Shown: in pieces, positions 9,244 through 18,312 of the stretch
How positions within the stretch are numbered: position 1 is the first letter of the stretch
Layout of the letters: the number at the start of each line of letters is the position of its first letter
Assembly: GCA_964553375.1 (NCBI GenBank)
Contig: CAZKKN010000002.1
Location: 46,407 to 110,406, forward strand
Origin: UBA9715 sp964553375
GTDB lineage: Bacteria; Actinomycetota; Coriobacteriia; Coriobacteriales; Eggerthellaceae
Reading direction: 5' to 3'
Length of the DNA stretch: 64,000 nt
Position numbers and translations under genes: made by a program
The notes under the pieces: generated by a model
The model's input: the letters and a program-made list of their open reading frames with translations, nothing else
What the model was told of the DNA's origin: nothing
Databases searched by the model: none

Positions 9244-11802
9244 TTGGCTAACAAACAGTCCAGCAAGAAGAGCCCGGCAGCCTCTGGCTCCTCCGGCTCT
9301 TCTGCGCCTCGCAAACGGGCTTTGGCCCCTTCTGAGAAGAACGTCCGCCGTAAGCTCTCTTCCATAGAGTTCGAAGAAGAGCGCTCGTTTCTGGATGACC
9401 GCACCAAGCGCACCATCATCGCCATCCTGTTCTTCGCCTGCGCCTGCGCTCTCATGCTCATCGTGGTGCTGCCCGGCAACGCCATGGTCTCCTCTGCGCT
9501 CTCCTACATCCTGCACGTGGGACTGGGCATAGGCGCCTACATCCTGCCCGTGGTCTTGGCGATCATCGGCATCACCTTCATCGCGCGCTTCGATTCCGAA
9601 CGCGTACCCGCCCGGGTCATCTTGGGACTCTTCATCGTCTATCTGGGATTGCTCATCCTATTGGCCTTGCTCACCCCCGGGCTGGGGGATATCGCCAACG
9701 CTGAGACCATCATCTTCCTGGACGAGAACACCACCACCCACGGAGGGCTCGTGGGGGCCGGACCCGGTTGGGTGGGTCTTGCGCTTTTCGGTTTGCCCAT
9801 CGCCATCATCATAGCCTTGAGCATCATCGCCATCGGTTTCGCCGTCATCGGCTTCTCCATCCATCGCTTAGCCGAGACCATCGCCCGGCGCCGTGCCATC
9901 AAGCGCCAGAGGGAAGAAGAGGCCTTGGATGTGGCTCCGGCCCAGCCCTATATACCGGCCATGGCTGAAGGCAAGCGTCCACGGCGAAGCGGGGAAGTGG
10001 ATAGCGCCTCGCTCACCCGCCCCTTAGACGACATCGAGCCAGCATCGGTGGATGCCACCGTGGCTTTCATCCCCGCAAGCCCCGCTTCCCGGCTCTCTGG
10101 AAGCCTTGAGGGCGGACGTCACCGCCCGGTTCCCAAGGGTGAGACCCAAAGCTTCACCCGCAAGCTCGGTCAGACCCGCACCGAAGAGGAACCGCCCGCT
10201 CCCAAAACCAAGGCGGCTAAGGGCTCCCCCAAGAAAGCCAAGGCAAAAGCTGCTCCGGAGCCTGACGGCCTGCGCAGTCCCGATGATACCTTCCAACTCC
10301 CTGACAGGTCCCTTCTCAAAGTGAGCCGGAGCAAGGCGAAGAGTAAGAGCTTTGAGGAGGAGCTGCGCCAAACGGCCGCCCACCTCCAGCAGACCATGGA
10401 GGATTTCGGCATCATGGCCACGGTTGTGGATTGGATCTCCGGTCCCACCGTGACGCTGTTCGAGGTGGATCTGCCCGCCGGCGTGCGCGTAAGCCGCCTC
10501 ACCGCCCTGAAAGACGACATCGCCCTCGCCCTTGCTGCCCCGGGGGTGCGCATCTTCGCCCCCATACCCAACACCCATTTCGTGGGCATCGAGGTGCCCA
10601 ACCGCCAGCGTGATAACGTGTTGCTCGGGGATATCCTGAAATCCGTGAAGGGCGGCCCGTTGGAGGTGGCCATCGGCAAAGACGTGGAAGGCAACCCCAT
10701 CATCGAGGATCTGGCCCGCATGCCGCATCTACTCATCGGCGGCACCACCGGCTCGGGCAAATCAGTTGGCATCAACGCCATGATCATGTCCATCCTCATG
10801 CGCTCTACTCCTTCCCAAGTTCGCTTCATCATGATCGACCCCAAGCGGGTGGAATTCGCCCCTTACGACGGCATCCCGCACCTCTATGTGCCCGTTGTCA
10901 CCGAACCCAAGGAAGCCGCGAGCGCCCTTTCCTGGGGCGTTGCCGAGATGGAGCTGCGTCTGAAGACCTTCCAGAAGGCCGGGGTGCGCAACATCACCTC
11001 CTTCAATGAGCTGGTGGTGAGCGGACGGCTTTCAGCCATGGCTGAGGACGGCACCATAGACAAGGCGAAATTCCCCCAGCCCCAGTACCTCGATACCCCC
11101 ATGCCCTATATCGTGATCGTGATAGACGAGTTGGCCGACCTCATGATGAACGTGGGCAAGGAGGTGGAGTTCTCCATCAGCCGCATCGCCCAGCTGGCCC
11201 GTGCTGCCGGCATCCACCTCATCGTGGCCACTCAGCGGCCATCGGCCAATGTGGTCACGGGACTCATCAAGGCGAACATCACCACCCGCATCGCCTACAA
11301 CGTGGCATCCGGCCTGGATAGCCGCGTGATCTTGGACACCACCGGCGCAGAGAGCCTCATCGGCCTGGGCGATCTGCTCATCTCCAAACCGGAGTTGGGA
11401 CGCCCTTTGCGCGTTCAGGGATGCTTCACCTCCGATGAAGAAATTGCGACGGTGGTGGAATTCATCAAATCCCAAGGCGAACCCGAGTATCATTCAGAGA
11501 TACTGAAAACGAATCTGGTTACGTTAGGTGATTCGGCCCCCGATGGCTCGGGTGGCAGCGGTGGCGGCGATGACCCGCTCATCTGGGATGCAGCGGAGAT
11601 AGTGGTGGCCACCGGCCTGGGTTCGACATCTAACATCCAGCGGAAGCTCAAGGTGGGATATGCCCGGGCTGGCCGTATAATGGATATGCTGGAAGAGAAG
11701 GGCGTTGTAGGCGCACCCAACGGCTCCAAGCCGCGTGAGGTGCTCGTTGACGCCTTGGAGCTGGAAGCGCTGAAGGCCTTCGAGGCCAACGACGCAGACT
11801 AA
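9244..11802 (+). CDS. ftsK: FtsK/SpoIIIE DNA translocase
   Basis: FtsK is a septal, membrane-anchored hexameric ATPase that pumps chromosome ends through the closing septum. The 852-residue protein has several N-terminal membrane helices (about 54-220), a low-complexity linker (about 225-370), the motor with Walker A GGTTGSGKS (about 499-507) and Walker B IVIVIDELADLMM. A C-terminal winged-helix gamma domain (about 783-850, with RKLKVGYARAGRIMDMLE) reads DNA polarity motifs. The start is TTG 9244 with AAGGA 6 nt upstream. The RodZ-like gene follows closely. Confidence 0.95.
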   Translation: MANKQSSKKSPAASGSSGSSAPRKRALAPSEKNVRRKLSSIEFEEERSFLDDRTKRTIIAILFFACACALMLIVVLPGNAMVSSALSYILHVGLGIGAYILPVVLAIIGITFIARFDSERVPARVILGLFIVYLGLLILLALLTPGLGDIANAETIIFLDENTTTHGGLVGAGPGWVGLALFGLPIAIIIALSIIAIGFAVIGFSIHRLAETIARRRAIKRQREEEALDVAPAQPYIPAMAEGKRPRRSGEVDSASLTRPLDDIEPASVDATVAFIPASPASRLSGSLEGGRHRPVPKGETQSFTRKLGQTRTEEEPPAPKTKAAKGSPKKAKAKAAPEPDGLRSPDDTFQLPDRSLLKVSRSKAKSKSFEEELRQTAAHLQQTMEDFGIMATVVDWISGPTVTLFEVDLPAGVRVSRLTALKDDIALALAAPGVRIFAPIPNTHFVGIEVPNRQRDNVLLGDILKSVKGGPLEVAIGKDVEGNPIIEDLARMPHLLIGGTTGSGKSVGINAMIMSILMRSTPSQVRFIMIDPKRVEFAPYDGIPHLYVPVVTEPKEAASALSWGVAEMELRLKTFQKAGVRNITSFNELVVSGRLSAMAEDGTIDKAKFPQPQYLDTPMPYIVIVIDELADLMMNVGKEVEFSISRIAQLARAAGIHLIVATQRPSANVVTGLIKANITTRIAYNVASGLDSRVILDTTGAESLIGLGDLLISKPELGRPLRVQGCFTSDEEIATVVEFIKSQGEPEYHSEILKTNLVTLGDSAPDGSGGSGGGDDPLIWDAAEIVVATGLGSTSNIQRKLKVGYARAGRIMDMLEEKGVVGAPNGSKPREVLVDALELEALKAFEANDAD

Positions 11803-11814
11803 CGAGGAGCTATC

Positions 11815-13062
11815 GTGGCACAGGTGACATCGGGCAGAGTGCTCCGTGAGACCCGGGAGCGCAAAGGCTATGACCTTACCACTGTTGCGCGGCGCCTGCG
11901 CATCCGCCCGGATATCCTGCGCGCCATCGAGGCTAACGATTTCTCCTCCATGCCCCCGCGGGGCTATACCCGCAATATGATCAACGCCTATGCACGGCTC
12001 TTAGGGCTCAACCCCACGGAGATCGTGAACATGTTCTTGGATGAATCCTATGCCCATCAGGTGCAAAAGGCCCGTTCAGCGGCACCTTCAGCCGGCTTTG
12101 ACATGGGGCGTGACCGTCGGCGCAGCCGCAGCGAGCGGCGCCAAGAGGTGGCCTACGATGAGGAGGAGGGCTTCGGCGCCCAGCAGAGCCCCAGCAAGCG
12201 AAAGCTCTACGACGACCGCACCCGTTATTCCCGAGACGACTACGGCATCCAGCGGGAGCGCGTGCGCCGCACCGACCGCTCAAGCCGGGATTTCATGAGT
12301 CATCACTCGGATTATCCCCAGTCCGACTACGGCATCTACAACGACGACCGTCAGGCTCGCCGTCACCGCCAGGTGCACGTGGGTCACACCCCTATGGAGT
12401 ATTCCGCCCCGCGCCTGCCCGGCGGGCTTATGGGGCGGCTTCCTTTGATCATAGCCGCTGTGGCCGTAGTGGTGCTCATCATCATCTTGATCGTCTTCGT
12501 GTTCAATGGCGGCAACGGAGGCGGCACCGATGACGTATCCCAGCTGCCTGTTTCGGGCATCAACGACACCACGGGCACCGGCGATGACGCCGAGGCCGAT
12601 GAGCCGCCGGTGGAAGTGGCACCAACCAGTGCGCGCATCACCTACTCGGTGGGCGAGGGGAACGAGGTCTACATAGAGACCTACGACAACTCCGAGACCC
12701 CTAAGGCCGAGATGCTCACCGGACCGGTGGAGCAGACCTTGGAGACCACCGGTGTTTGGACCATCACCACCTTCACCCCCGACCTCATCACCGTGATGGT
12801 GAACGGCGAACAGGTGAAGTTGGAGCCCAATCAGGAATACGGTGGCATGTCCACCTACACCGTGGATTTCCCCAAGATGCTCGAAGAGTGGCGCCAGACC
12901 CATTCCTCCAAGTCATCCCAGCGCCAAGCGGCCGTTGCCTCGGCTGCCAATGCCGCGAGCGCCGATGCTACGAAGTCCTCCGGGGCCAGCGCGGCTACCG
13001 GCAATACGGGTACGGGCGCAGACACCGCAACCCAGGGCACGACAACGAGCGGCACGCTTTAA
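11815..13062 (+). CDS. RodZ-like helix-turn-helix membrane protein
   Basis: RodZ-type proteins link the cytoskeleton to the cell wall in rods, but related proteins with this layout occur in many Gram-positive bacteria without a proven role. An N-terminal Xre-type HTH of the HTH_25 class (about 1-78, with LRETRERKGYDLTTVARRL) is followed by a charged disordered stretch rich in Arg and Asp. One membrane helix lies at about 208-230. An extracellular DUF4115-like domain spans about 265-355, before an Ala/Ser/Thr-rich tail. The GTG start has GAGGAG 6 nt upstream. The gene is 12 nt after ftsK. Confidence 0.8.
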   Translation: MAQVTSGRVLRETRERKGYDLTTVARRLRIRPDILRAIEANDFSSMPPRGYTRNMINAYARLLGLNPTEIVNMFLDESYAHQVQKARSAAPSAGFDMGRDRRRSRSERRQEVAYDEEEGFGAQQSPSKRKLYDDRTRYSRDDYGIQRERVRRTDRSSRDFMSHHSDYPQSDYGIYNDDRQARRHRQVHVGHTPMEYSAPRLPGGLMGRLPLIIAAVAVVVLIIILIVFVFNGGNGGGTDDVSQLPVSGINDTTGTGDDAEADEPPVEVAPTSARITYSVGEGNEVYIETYDNSETPKAEMLTGPVEQTLETTGVWTITTFTPDLITVMVNGEQVKLEPNQEYGGMSTYTVDFPKMLEEWRQTHSSKSSQRQAAVASAANAASADATKSSGASAATGNTGTGADTATQGTTTSGTL

Positions 13063-13101
13063 GGCCCGCTGTTTCACACCCCATGAGAAGAAAGGCAACC
13101 A

Positions 13102-13599
13102 ATGGCTAAAGAATCCAGTTTCGATGTGGTATCCACCCTTGACCTCCAAGAGGTGGATAACGCCTATCAGCAGGCGAAGAAGGAACTCACCCAGCGCTAC
13201 GACCTGAAGGATTCCGGCTCCAAGATAGACCTGGATAAGGCCGCCAAGAAGCTCACCATCACGGCACCGAGCGATTTCGTAGCCAACCAAGTGCTTGACA
13301 TCATCACCTCCAAGCTGGTGAAGCGCGGTATAGAGCTCTCGGCCGTGCAGTGGAGTGCGCCTGTGGATTCCGCCGGTGGCACGGTGCAGCGCACCGGCAC
13401 CTTGGTGGAGGGGATCGAAAAGGACGTGGCTTCCAGGATCAACAAGGACATCAAAGCCCAGAAGTTCAAGGTCAAAGTGCAGATCGAGGGCGATCACCTG
13501 CGCGTGAGCTCGCCTTCCCGCGACACGTTGCAAGAGGTTATCGCGTTTCTGAAGGACCAAGATTACGGTCAGCCGCTCCAATACACCAACTATCGCTAG
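13102..13599 (+). CDS. YajQ family nucleotide-binding protein
   Basis: The 165-residue product matches the YajQ/UPF0234 family along its full length, opening with SSFDVVSTLDLQEVDNA and containing the RYDLKDSGS segment. Members have two ferredoxin-like folds. Some bind cyclic di-GMP and others bind tRNA or nucleotides, so the role here is not determined. The ATG follows AGAAAGG. The gene lies between the RodZ-like gene and rimO in an apparent operon. Confidence 0.9.
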   Translation: MAKESSFDVVSTLDLQEVDNAYQQAKKELTQRYDLKDSGSKIDLDKAAKKLTITAPSDFVANQVLDIITSKLVKRGIELSAVQWSAPVDSAGGTVQRTGTLVEGIEKDVASRINKDIKAQKFKVKVQIEGDHLRVSSPSRDTLQEVIAFLKDQDYGQPLQYTNYR

Positions 13600-13612
13600 G
13601 GGAGCAGCAACG

Positions 13613-14920
13613 GTGAGACCCGATATGCCCGCTGTGGCCTTCGTGACCATGGGCTGCGCCAAAAACGAGGTGGACAGCCAAACCATGGCCGCGCTTTTGA
13701 GCCAAGGCGGCTATAGGGTGATAGACGACTTGGAGGCGGCCGATGCCGTCATCGTGAACACCTGCTCGTTCATCCAAATGGCAACAGAGGAGAGCATCGA
13801 TGCGGTCCTTGCCGCAGCGGAGCTCCCGTCCATCGCCGAAGGGCGCGGCAAGCTCATCTTGGCCGGTTGCATGGCTGCACGCTACGGCGAGGAGCTTGAA
13901 CCCGAATTCCCCGAAGCAGCCGCCTTCGTACCCTGCGCTGAAGAAGAGGGGATCGTCGCGGTGGTGGATGGGCTGTTCGGTGTTGACCGGGCAAATGCGC
14001 CTTCCAACGCCGATCAAGCCGATTTGAGCAGCTCTTCGGTGAGCGCTTACGTGAAGATATCCGATGGCTGTGACCGCTTCTGCTCCTATTGCACCATCCC
14101 CTTCATCCGGGGCCGCTATCATTCCTTTTCCCTCGAGACCATCGAAGCGGACGTGAGACGCGCCGTTGAGCAGGGGAATCGCGAAGTAGTGCTCATCGCC
14201 CAAGATACCGGTCGCTGGGGAAGCGACCTCACACCTCCCTCCACCTTGGCTCAACTGGCCTCCCACTTGGCAGAGGAGTTCCCGGATACGTGGTTCAGAC
14301 TGCTCTACATCCAGCCCGAAGGAGTGACCGAAGAGCTCATAGACACGGTGGCACGCCACCCGAACCTCTGCGATTATTTCGACATCCCCTTCCAGCACAG
14401 CGACCCTGCGCTTCTGAAAGCCATGAACCGGTCGGGAAGCGGAGAGGAGTTCTTGGAGCTGATCGGGCGCATCCGCCAGGCTATCCCGCAGGCCGCCTTG
14501 CGCACCACGCTCATCGTGGGTTTTCCGGGGGAAAGCGAGGAGAGCTTCGAAGGGCTCCTTGATTTCGTCCAGGAAGCTGCTCTGGATTACGTGGGGGCCT
14601 TCGCCTATTCCCGCGAGGAGGGCACGCGAGCCTACTCCCTTGATGGGCAGATCCCCGAAGAGGAGAAGCAGCGTCGGCTCCAGGAGCTGCGCGATGTATC
14701 CGATGCCCTATCCGGCACGGTTGTGGCCCAGCGCATCGGCACGGATCTGGCCGTGCTGGTGGAAGGCTGCGAGGAGGACAGTCAGCTTTTCGGCCGCTGC
14801 CAAGCCCAAGCCCCCGATGTGGATGGCGTCACCTACGTAGATAAGGGTATGATAGGGCAGGTCGCGCTTTATCGCATCGATCAGACCTTAGGTTACGAGA
14901 TGGAAGGCAGCCGCATCTGA
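13613..14920 (+). CDS. rimO: Ribosomal protein S12 methylthiotransferase RimO
   Basis: RimO adds a methylthio group to the conserved aspartate of ribosomal protein S12. It is a radical-SAM enzyme with two iron-sulfur clusters. The 435-residue protein shows the N-terminal methylthiotransferase cysteines (MGCAKNE, NTCSF, AGCMAARYG) and the radical-SAM triad Cys153, Cys157 and Cys160 (CDRFCSYC). A TRAM region ends the protein. GTG 13613 is favoured by GGGGAG about 7 nt upstream; ATG 13625 is an alternative. A second methylthiotransferase, miaB, lies at 21402. The stop overlaps the next start (TGATG). Confidence 0.94.
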   Translation: MRPDMPAVAFVTMGCAKNEVDSQTMAALLSQGGYRVIDDLEAADAVIVNTCSFIQMATEESIDAVLAAAELPSIAEGRGKLILAGCMAARYGEELEPEFPEAAAFVPCAEEEGIVAVVDGLFGVDRANAPSNADQADLSSSSVSAYVKISDGCDRFCSYCTIPFIRGRYHSFSLETIEADVRRAVEQGNREVVLIAQDTGRWGSDLTPPSTLAQLASHLAEEFPDTWFRLLYIQPEGVTEELIDTVARHPNLCDYFDIPFQHSDPALLKAMNRSGSGEEFLELIGRIRQAIPQAALRTTLIVGFPGESEESFEGLLDFVQEAALDYVGAFAYSREEGTRAYSLDGQIPEEEKQRRLQELRDVSDALSGTVVAQRIGTDLAVLVEGCEEDSQLFGRCQAQAPDVDGVTYVDKGMIGQVALYRIDQTLGYEMEGSRI

Positions 14921-16068
14921 TGGCAACCCGCACCCATAGTTCCTCTGACCTGTTCACCATCTCCAACGTCATCACCATCACGCGCATACTGCTCGTGCCG
15001 GTGTTCGTGGCCGCTCTTTTGGCCCCATGGCCCGAGTGGTTCGGCGTTGAGGAGCTCTACATCGAGTCCTGGAAGCGCTGGATCGCCGCAGGGATCTTCA
15101 TCCTCATCTCTGCGACCGACTGGCTCGATGGTTATCTGGCCCGGCGACGAAACGAGATCACCGATTTCGGCAAGTTCATGGACCCCTTGGCCGATAAGAT
15201 CCTCGTCGCAGCTGCGCTCATATGCCTGGTGGAGCTGGCCGCCCTGCCTGCCTGGGTGGTGCTCATCATCCTTGCCCGGGAGTTCATCGTGAGCGGCATC
15301 CGCATGATGGCAGCCAGCAAGGGCGTGGTCATCGCCGCGAGCATACTGGGAAAGTTCAAAACCGTGTTCCAGATGATCGCCATCGTGCTTTTCACCTTGA
15401 AGGATTCCTATGTGAACTCGCCGTTTGCCACAGCGCTCCATGATCCCCTTTGGGTCATCAGCTGGTTGGTCATGCTCATCGCCTTGGGTCTCACCATAGC
15501 GTCGCTCATCGACTACCTGGTGAAGGCCCGGCCCCTGTTCGGATTCGCCAACCCCGCGCTCCATGAGGGGGAAGGCACCGAACAGGAGGAGCAGGAGCTT
15601 TCCGCCCTCGCTGAATCGGTGATCCTGTCGCTGCAGGGAAGCGATGCCACCCTGGCTACAGCCGAAAGCCTCACCGGAGGGATGATCGGGCAGGCGCTCA
15701 CGGCCGTCAGCGGCTCCTCGGCGGTCTTCGCCGGCGGGGTGGTGAGCTACACCAACCCGGTGAAACATGCGCTTTTAGGGGTGCCCCAGGCCGTGCTTGA
15801 CGGCGAAGGAGCCGTAAGCGAGACGTGCGCCCGAGCCATGGCCCAGGGAGCTCGAGAGCGCTTGGGGACCACGTACGCCGTGAGCGTTACCGGCATCGCC
15901 GGTCCCACGGGAGCCGAGCCGGGAAAACCCATCGGCACCGTTTGGATCGCGCTGGCCTCAGCCCAAGGCACTGAAGCCGCTTGCTATCACTTCCAGGGGG
16001 ACCGCGAGGCCGTGCGCTGCCAGACTGCGGAGAAGGCGCTCGCCACCGTTTTGGATGCTCTCCTGTAA
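14920..16068 (+). CDS. pgsA: PgsA-CinA fusion: phosphatidylglycerophosphate synthase with C-terminal NMN amidase-like domain
   Basis: Residues 1-205 are a CDP-alcohol phosphatidyltransferase with membrane helices and the DGxxAR-x8-GxxxDxxxD motif beginning near Asp67, consistent with PgsA making phosphatidylglycerophosphate. Residues about 222-380 form a CinA C-terminal (PncC) domain with ATAESLTGGMIG, GGVVSYTN and the SVTGIAGPTG segment, a family that deamidates nicotinamide mononucleotide. The frame is continuous with no internal stop. In many genomes pgsA and cinA are adjacent separate genes, so a fusion is plausible. A sequencing frameshift that merged two genes is the alternative. Start ATG 14920 overlaps the rimO stop by one base. 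Confidence 0.88.
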   Translation: MATRTHSSSDLFTISNVITITRILLVPVFVAALLAPWPEWFGVEELYIESWKRWIAAGIFILISATDWLDGYLARRRNEITDFGKFMDPLADKILVAAALICLVELAALPAWVVLIILAREFIVSGIRMMAASKGVVIAASILGKFKTVFQMIAIVLFTLKDSYVNSPFATALHDPLWVISWLVMLIALGLTIASLIDYLVKARPLFGFANPALHEGEGTEQEEQELSALAESVILSLQGSDATLATAESLTGGMIGQALTAVSGSSAVFAGGVVSYTNPVKHALLGVPQAVLDGEGAVSETCARAMAQGARERLGTTYAVSVTGIAGPTGAEPGKPIGTVWIALASAQGTEAACYHFQGDREAVRCQTAEKALATVLDALL

Positions 16069-16345
16069 GTGGAGCTTGCCGTTTTCGCCAGCGTTTGCCG
16101 CATTCGCCGCACACGCCGGCGTGATATGCTCCGTCAATCGGCGCGGTTCGCTTTCATAAGCGCTGCCCTTCATCCATCCTTGGAGGATTCGCGTTAGATC
16201 CCTGGCAGAAACGTAGGATATATGCGTTGGGAATCCGTACCACGGCTGTGAGGGATGCGTTGGGGAGAAAGGACGCAGGCGTTGCCCATTCTGGGTATGA
16301 ACCGGAAGATTCGCTCTTTAATATCATCCTTCAACGGACAGACGC
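16069..16345. other. Intergenic region upstream of the recA promoter
   Basis: This stretch of about 277 bases holds no gene I can support. It contains the self-complementary site CACGCCGGCGTG (16112-16123). A stop-free frame reaches into the recA -35 box but has no convincing start or ribosome site. I see no T-run terminator after the pgsA-cinA gene. Confidence 0.5.
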
Positions 16346-16373
16346 TTGACAGCAAACATTTGTTCGGTAGAAT
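16346..16373 (+). promoter_or_regulatory. recA promoter
   Basis: A perfect -35 TTGACA (16346-16351) and -10 TAGAAT (16368-16373) are separated by 16 nt. The start site would lie about 24 nt before the recA ATG. The spacer is almost entirely filled by a LexA-type box. Confidence 0.8.
16353..16366. promoter_or_regulatory. LexA (SOS) box in the recA promoter
   Basis: CAAACATTTGTTCG matches the Gram-positive SOS consensus CGAAC-N4-GTTCG with one mismatch. It lies between the -35 and -10 hexamers, where bound LexA would block RNA polymerase. Confidence 0.75.
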
Positions 16374-16403
16374 AACGTTAGATTCGTTAGGAAAGAAGGT
16401 AGC

Positions 16404-17462
16404 ATGAACGAAGAAAAGAGCAAATCCCTCAAGCTCACCACGGATCAGATCGAATCGAAATTCGGCAAGGGCGCCATCATGAAGTTCGGGGAAGGGGAGC
16501 GTGACCTCACCGTTGAGGCCATTCCCACCGGAGCACTCGCCCTGGATGGGGCCTTGGGTATCGGCGGCGTTCCCCGGGGGCGCATCGTGGAGATCTACGG
16601 CCCTGAATCGAGCGGCAAGACAACCCTGGCTCTGCAGATCCTCGCTGAGGCTCAAGCCCTGGGCGGCATCGTCGCGTTCATCGATGCCGAGCATGCCCTG
16701 GACCCGGTTTATGCAGCCCGCCTGGGCGTGGATATAGACGAGGTGCTCATCTCCCAGCCTGACACGGGCGAGCAGGCCCTGGAGATCTGCGATATGCTCG
16801 TGCGCTCGGGTGCCATCGATTGCATCGTCATCGACTCGGTAGCCGCCCTTGTGCCCCGGGCCGAGATAGAAGGGGAGATAGGGGACACCACGGTGGGCCT
16901 TCAGGCTCGGCTGATGTCCCAGGCGCTGCGCAAGCTCGCCGGCTCCCTCTCGAAATCGAATACCACCTGCATCTTCATTAATCAATTGCGTGAGAAGATC
17001 GGCGTGATGTTCGGTAATCCCGAAACCACTACGGGCGGACGCGCCCTGAAGTTCTTCTCTTCGGTGCGCATCGACATCCGCAGGGTGGACTCCATCAAGA
17101 TCAACGGCGAGATAGTGGGCAATCGCGTCCGAGCCAAAGTAGTTAAGAACAAGGTGGCCCCTCCCTTCAAGCAGGTGGAATTCGATCTCATGTACGGTCA
17201 GGGCATCTCCAAGGAAGGCTGCATCTTGGATATGGCTGTGGAGGCAGGAGTGGCCAAGAAATCCGGGGCTTGGTACACCTATGGTGAGGAGCGCTTGGGT
17301 CAGGGCCATGAAGCCGCTAAGCAGACACTTATCGACAACCCTGATCTGCGCGACGAGATGGAGCGCAAGGTGCGCGAGGCATACGAGATCCCCATCATCG
17401 AGCGCACCCAGGAAGAGGCCGATAGCCTCAATCCTGTCGAGAAACCGGCGAAGAAGAAATAA
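16404..17462 (+). CDS. recA: Recombinase RecA
   Basis: RecA polymerises on single-stranded DNA, drives strand exchange and, as a filament, triggers LexA self-cleavage. The 352-residue product has Walker A GPESSGKTT (66-74), the FIDAEHALDP segment, Walker B CIVIDSVAALVP and the L2 loop FINQLREKIGVMFG. ATG 16404 follows GAAAGAAGG. The gene has its own LexA-controlled promoter, and recX starts 2 nt after its stop, so the two are one operon. Confidence 0.98.
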   Translation: MNEEKSKSLKLTTDQIESKFGKGAIMKFGEGERDLTVEAIPTGALALDGALGIGGVPRGRIVEIYGPESSGKTTLALQILAEAQALGGIVAFIDAEHALDPVYAARLGVDIDEVLISQPDTGEQALEICDMLVRSGAIDCIVIDSVAALVPRAEIEGEIGDTTVGLQARLMSQALRKLAGSLSKSNTTCIFINQLREKIGVMFGNPETTTGGRALKFFSSVRIDIRRVDSIKINGEIVGNRVRAKVVKNKVAPPFKQVEFDLMYGQGISKEGCILDMAVEAGVAKKSGAWYTYGEERLGQGHEAAKQTLIDNPDLRDEMERKVREAYEIPIIERTQEEADSLNPVEKPAKKK

Positions 17463-17464
17463 TC

Positions 17465-18073
17465 ATGGATCAAAGCGACCTCCTTGCGCAGCTCAAAGAG
17501 GGTATCGCTGCCATAGAGTCGGGAAGGGGACCCTCTTTCACGGAAAAGGGGGCTCCCTCGGTCCATGGCGCAATGCCTGACGCAGAGCCTTCGGATGAAA
17601 AGGGTGGGTCAGCGAATAAAGGGCCTTTGAGTGCTTTTCAGCGGATTGTCGCCCTGGTCAATGCCAGCGACAAATCCGAACATGCCATCCGCCAGCGCTT
17701 AGCTCAAAAGGACTATCCGCCTGCCGAGGTGGAGGAGGCCATTGAGCGAGCCAAGGCTTGCGGTTTCATCGATGACGAGCGTTTCGCATCGTTGCTCATC
17801 CAGAGCCGCATCAATCAGTGCAAAGGAAGCCGCGGCATCGAACGGGAATTGCGTGCGAACGGCATCGACCCTCAGACAATAGACGGTTGGCCCGATTCCT
17901 TCGCTTTGGGATTCGACGAGGAGCTGGAGCGGGCTTTAACGATGCTGCACCGACACCCGCCGCGCTCCAAGAATCTTCGAGAAGGAGCCTATCGCAAGGC
18001 CATCCAGAAAGGTTTCCCTTCCTCAGTAGCCTCTTCCGCTGCCCGCCTATGGATGGAGTCCACTGCCCAATGA
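17465..18073 (+). CDS. recX: Regulatory protein RecX
   Basis: RecX binds RecA filaments and modulates their activity. The 202-residue product has the three-helix repeat region from about residue 60 to the C terminus (SEHAIRQRLAQKDYPPAEVEEAIERA in part, then GFIDDERFASLLIQSRI). The first 55 residues are a low-complexity extension beyond the usual family start. The ATG is 2 nt after recA, implying translational coupling and SOS co-induction. Confidence 0.9.
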   Translation: MDQSDLLAQLKEGIAAIESGRGPSFTEKGAPSVHGAMPDAEPSDEKGGSANKGPLSAFQRIVALVNASDKSEHAIRQRLAQKDYPPAEVEEAIERAKACGFIDDERFASLLIQSRINQCKGSRGIERELRANGIDPQTIDGWPDSFALGFDEELERALTMLHRHPPRSKNLREGAYRKAIQKGFPSSVASSAARLWMESTAQ

Positions 18074-18176
18074 TGGCATCGCATCCTAAGCATCCTAAGC
18101 AAGCTGACCATTCGGAAAGAAATTTATGTATATAGCCTGGTTCTTGCAGTAATCCTCAGGATTTAACCGTAATATA

Positions 18177-18282
18177 TATTCTGTATGAGAATACGTACCC
18201 GCAAGGGTTATTCATATAGATAAATCAATAGAAGCTCGGCGTAACGGATTCTCATGCCTTGGCCTTGGCCAGGGCTCTTTTT
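18177..18282 (+). ncRNA. Candidate structured leader or small RNA upstream of rny, ending in a terminator
   Basis: The 239-bp recX-rny gap is much more AT-rich than its surroundings. Bases 18185-18195 can pair with 18245-18255 (8 bp, one mismatch, then 2 bp), enclosing an ACCC-GCAA-GGGT tetraloop hairpin (18197-18208). An alternative 6-bp hairpin (18177-18182 with 18188-18193) competes for the left arm. A Rho-independent terminator follows directly. I cannot match it to a known riboswitch class. No convincing promoter was located, although TAATAT occurs at 18170. Confidence 0.5.
18256..18282 (+). terminator. Rho-independent terminator 30 nt before rny
   Basis: A GC-rich stem pairs 18256-18264 with 18267-18275 (one G-U pair), with a very short loop, followed by TCTTTTT. 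It ends 30 nt before the rny start codon, so it either terminates recA-recX or a small RNA, or attenuates rny. Confidence 0.7.
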
Positions 18283-18312
18283 GTACGATAAACGAAGCGA
18301 GAAAGGAATACG

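Noticed and set aside
13029..13048. Frame break or pseudogene at the RodZ-like C terminus
   Set aside because: The Ala/Ser/Thr-rich tail is in frame and ends in a normal stop; it is low complexity, not decay.
16127..16200. A 23-codon ORF and a longer stop-free frame upstream of recA
   Set aside because: Neither has a ribosome site, and the longer frame ends in the recA -35 box with no plausible start codon.
16194..17309. A 371-codon minus-strand frame opposite recA
   Set aside because: It is the antisense shadow of recA and shows no recognisable motif.
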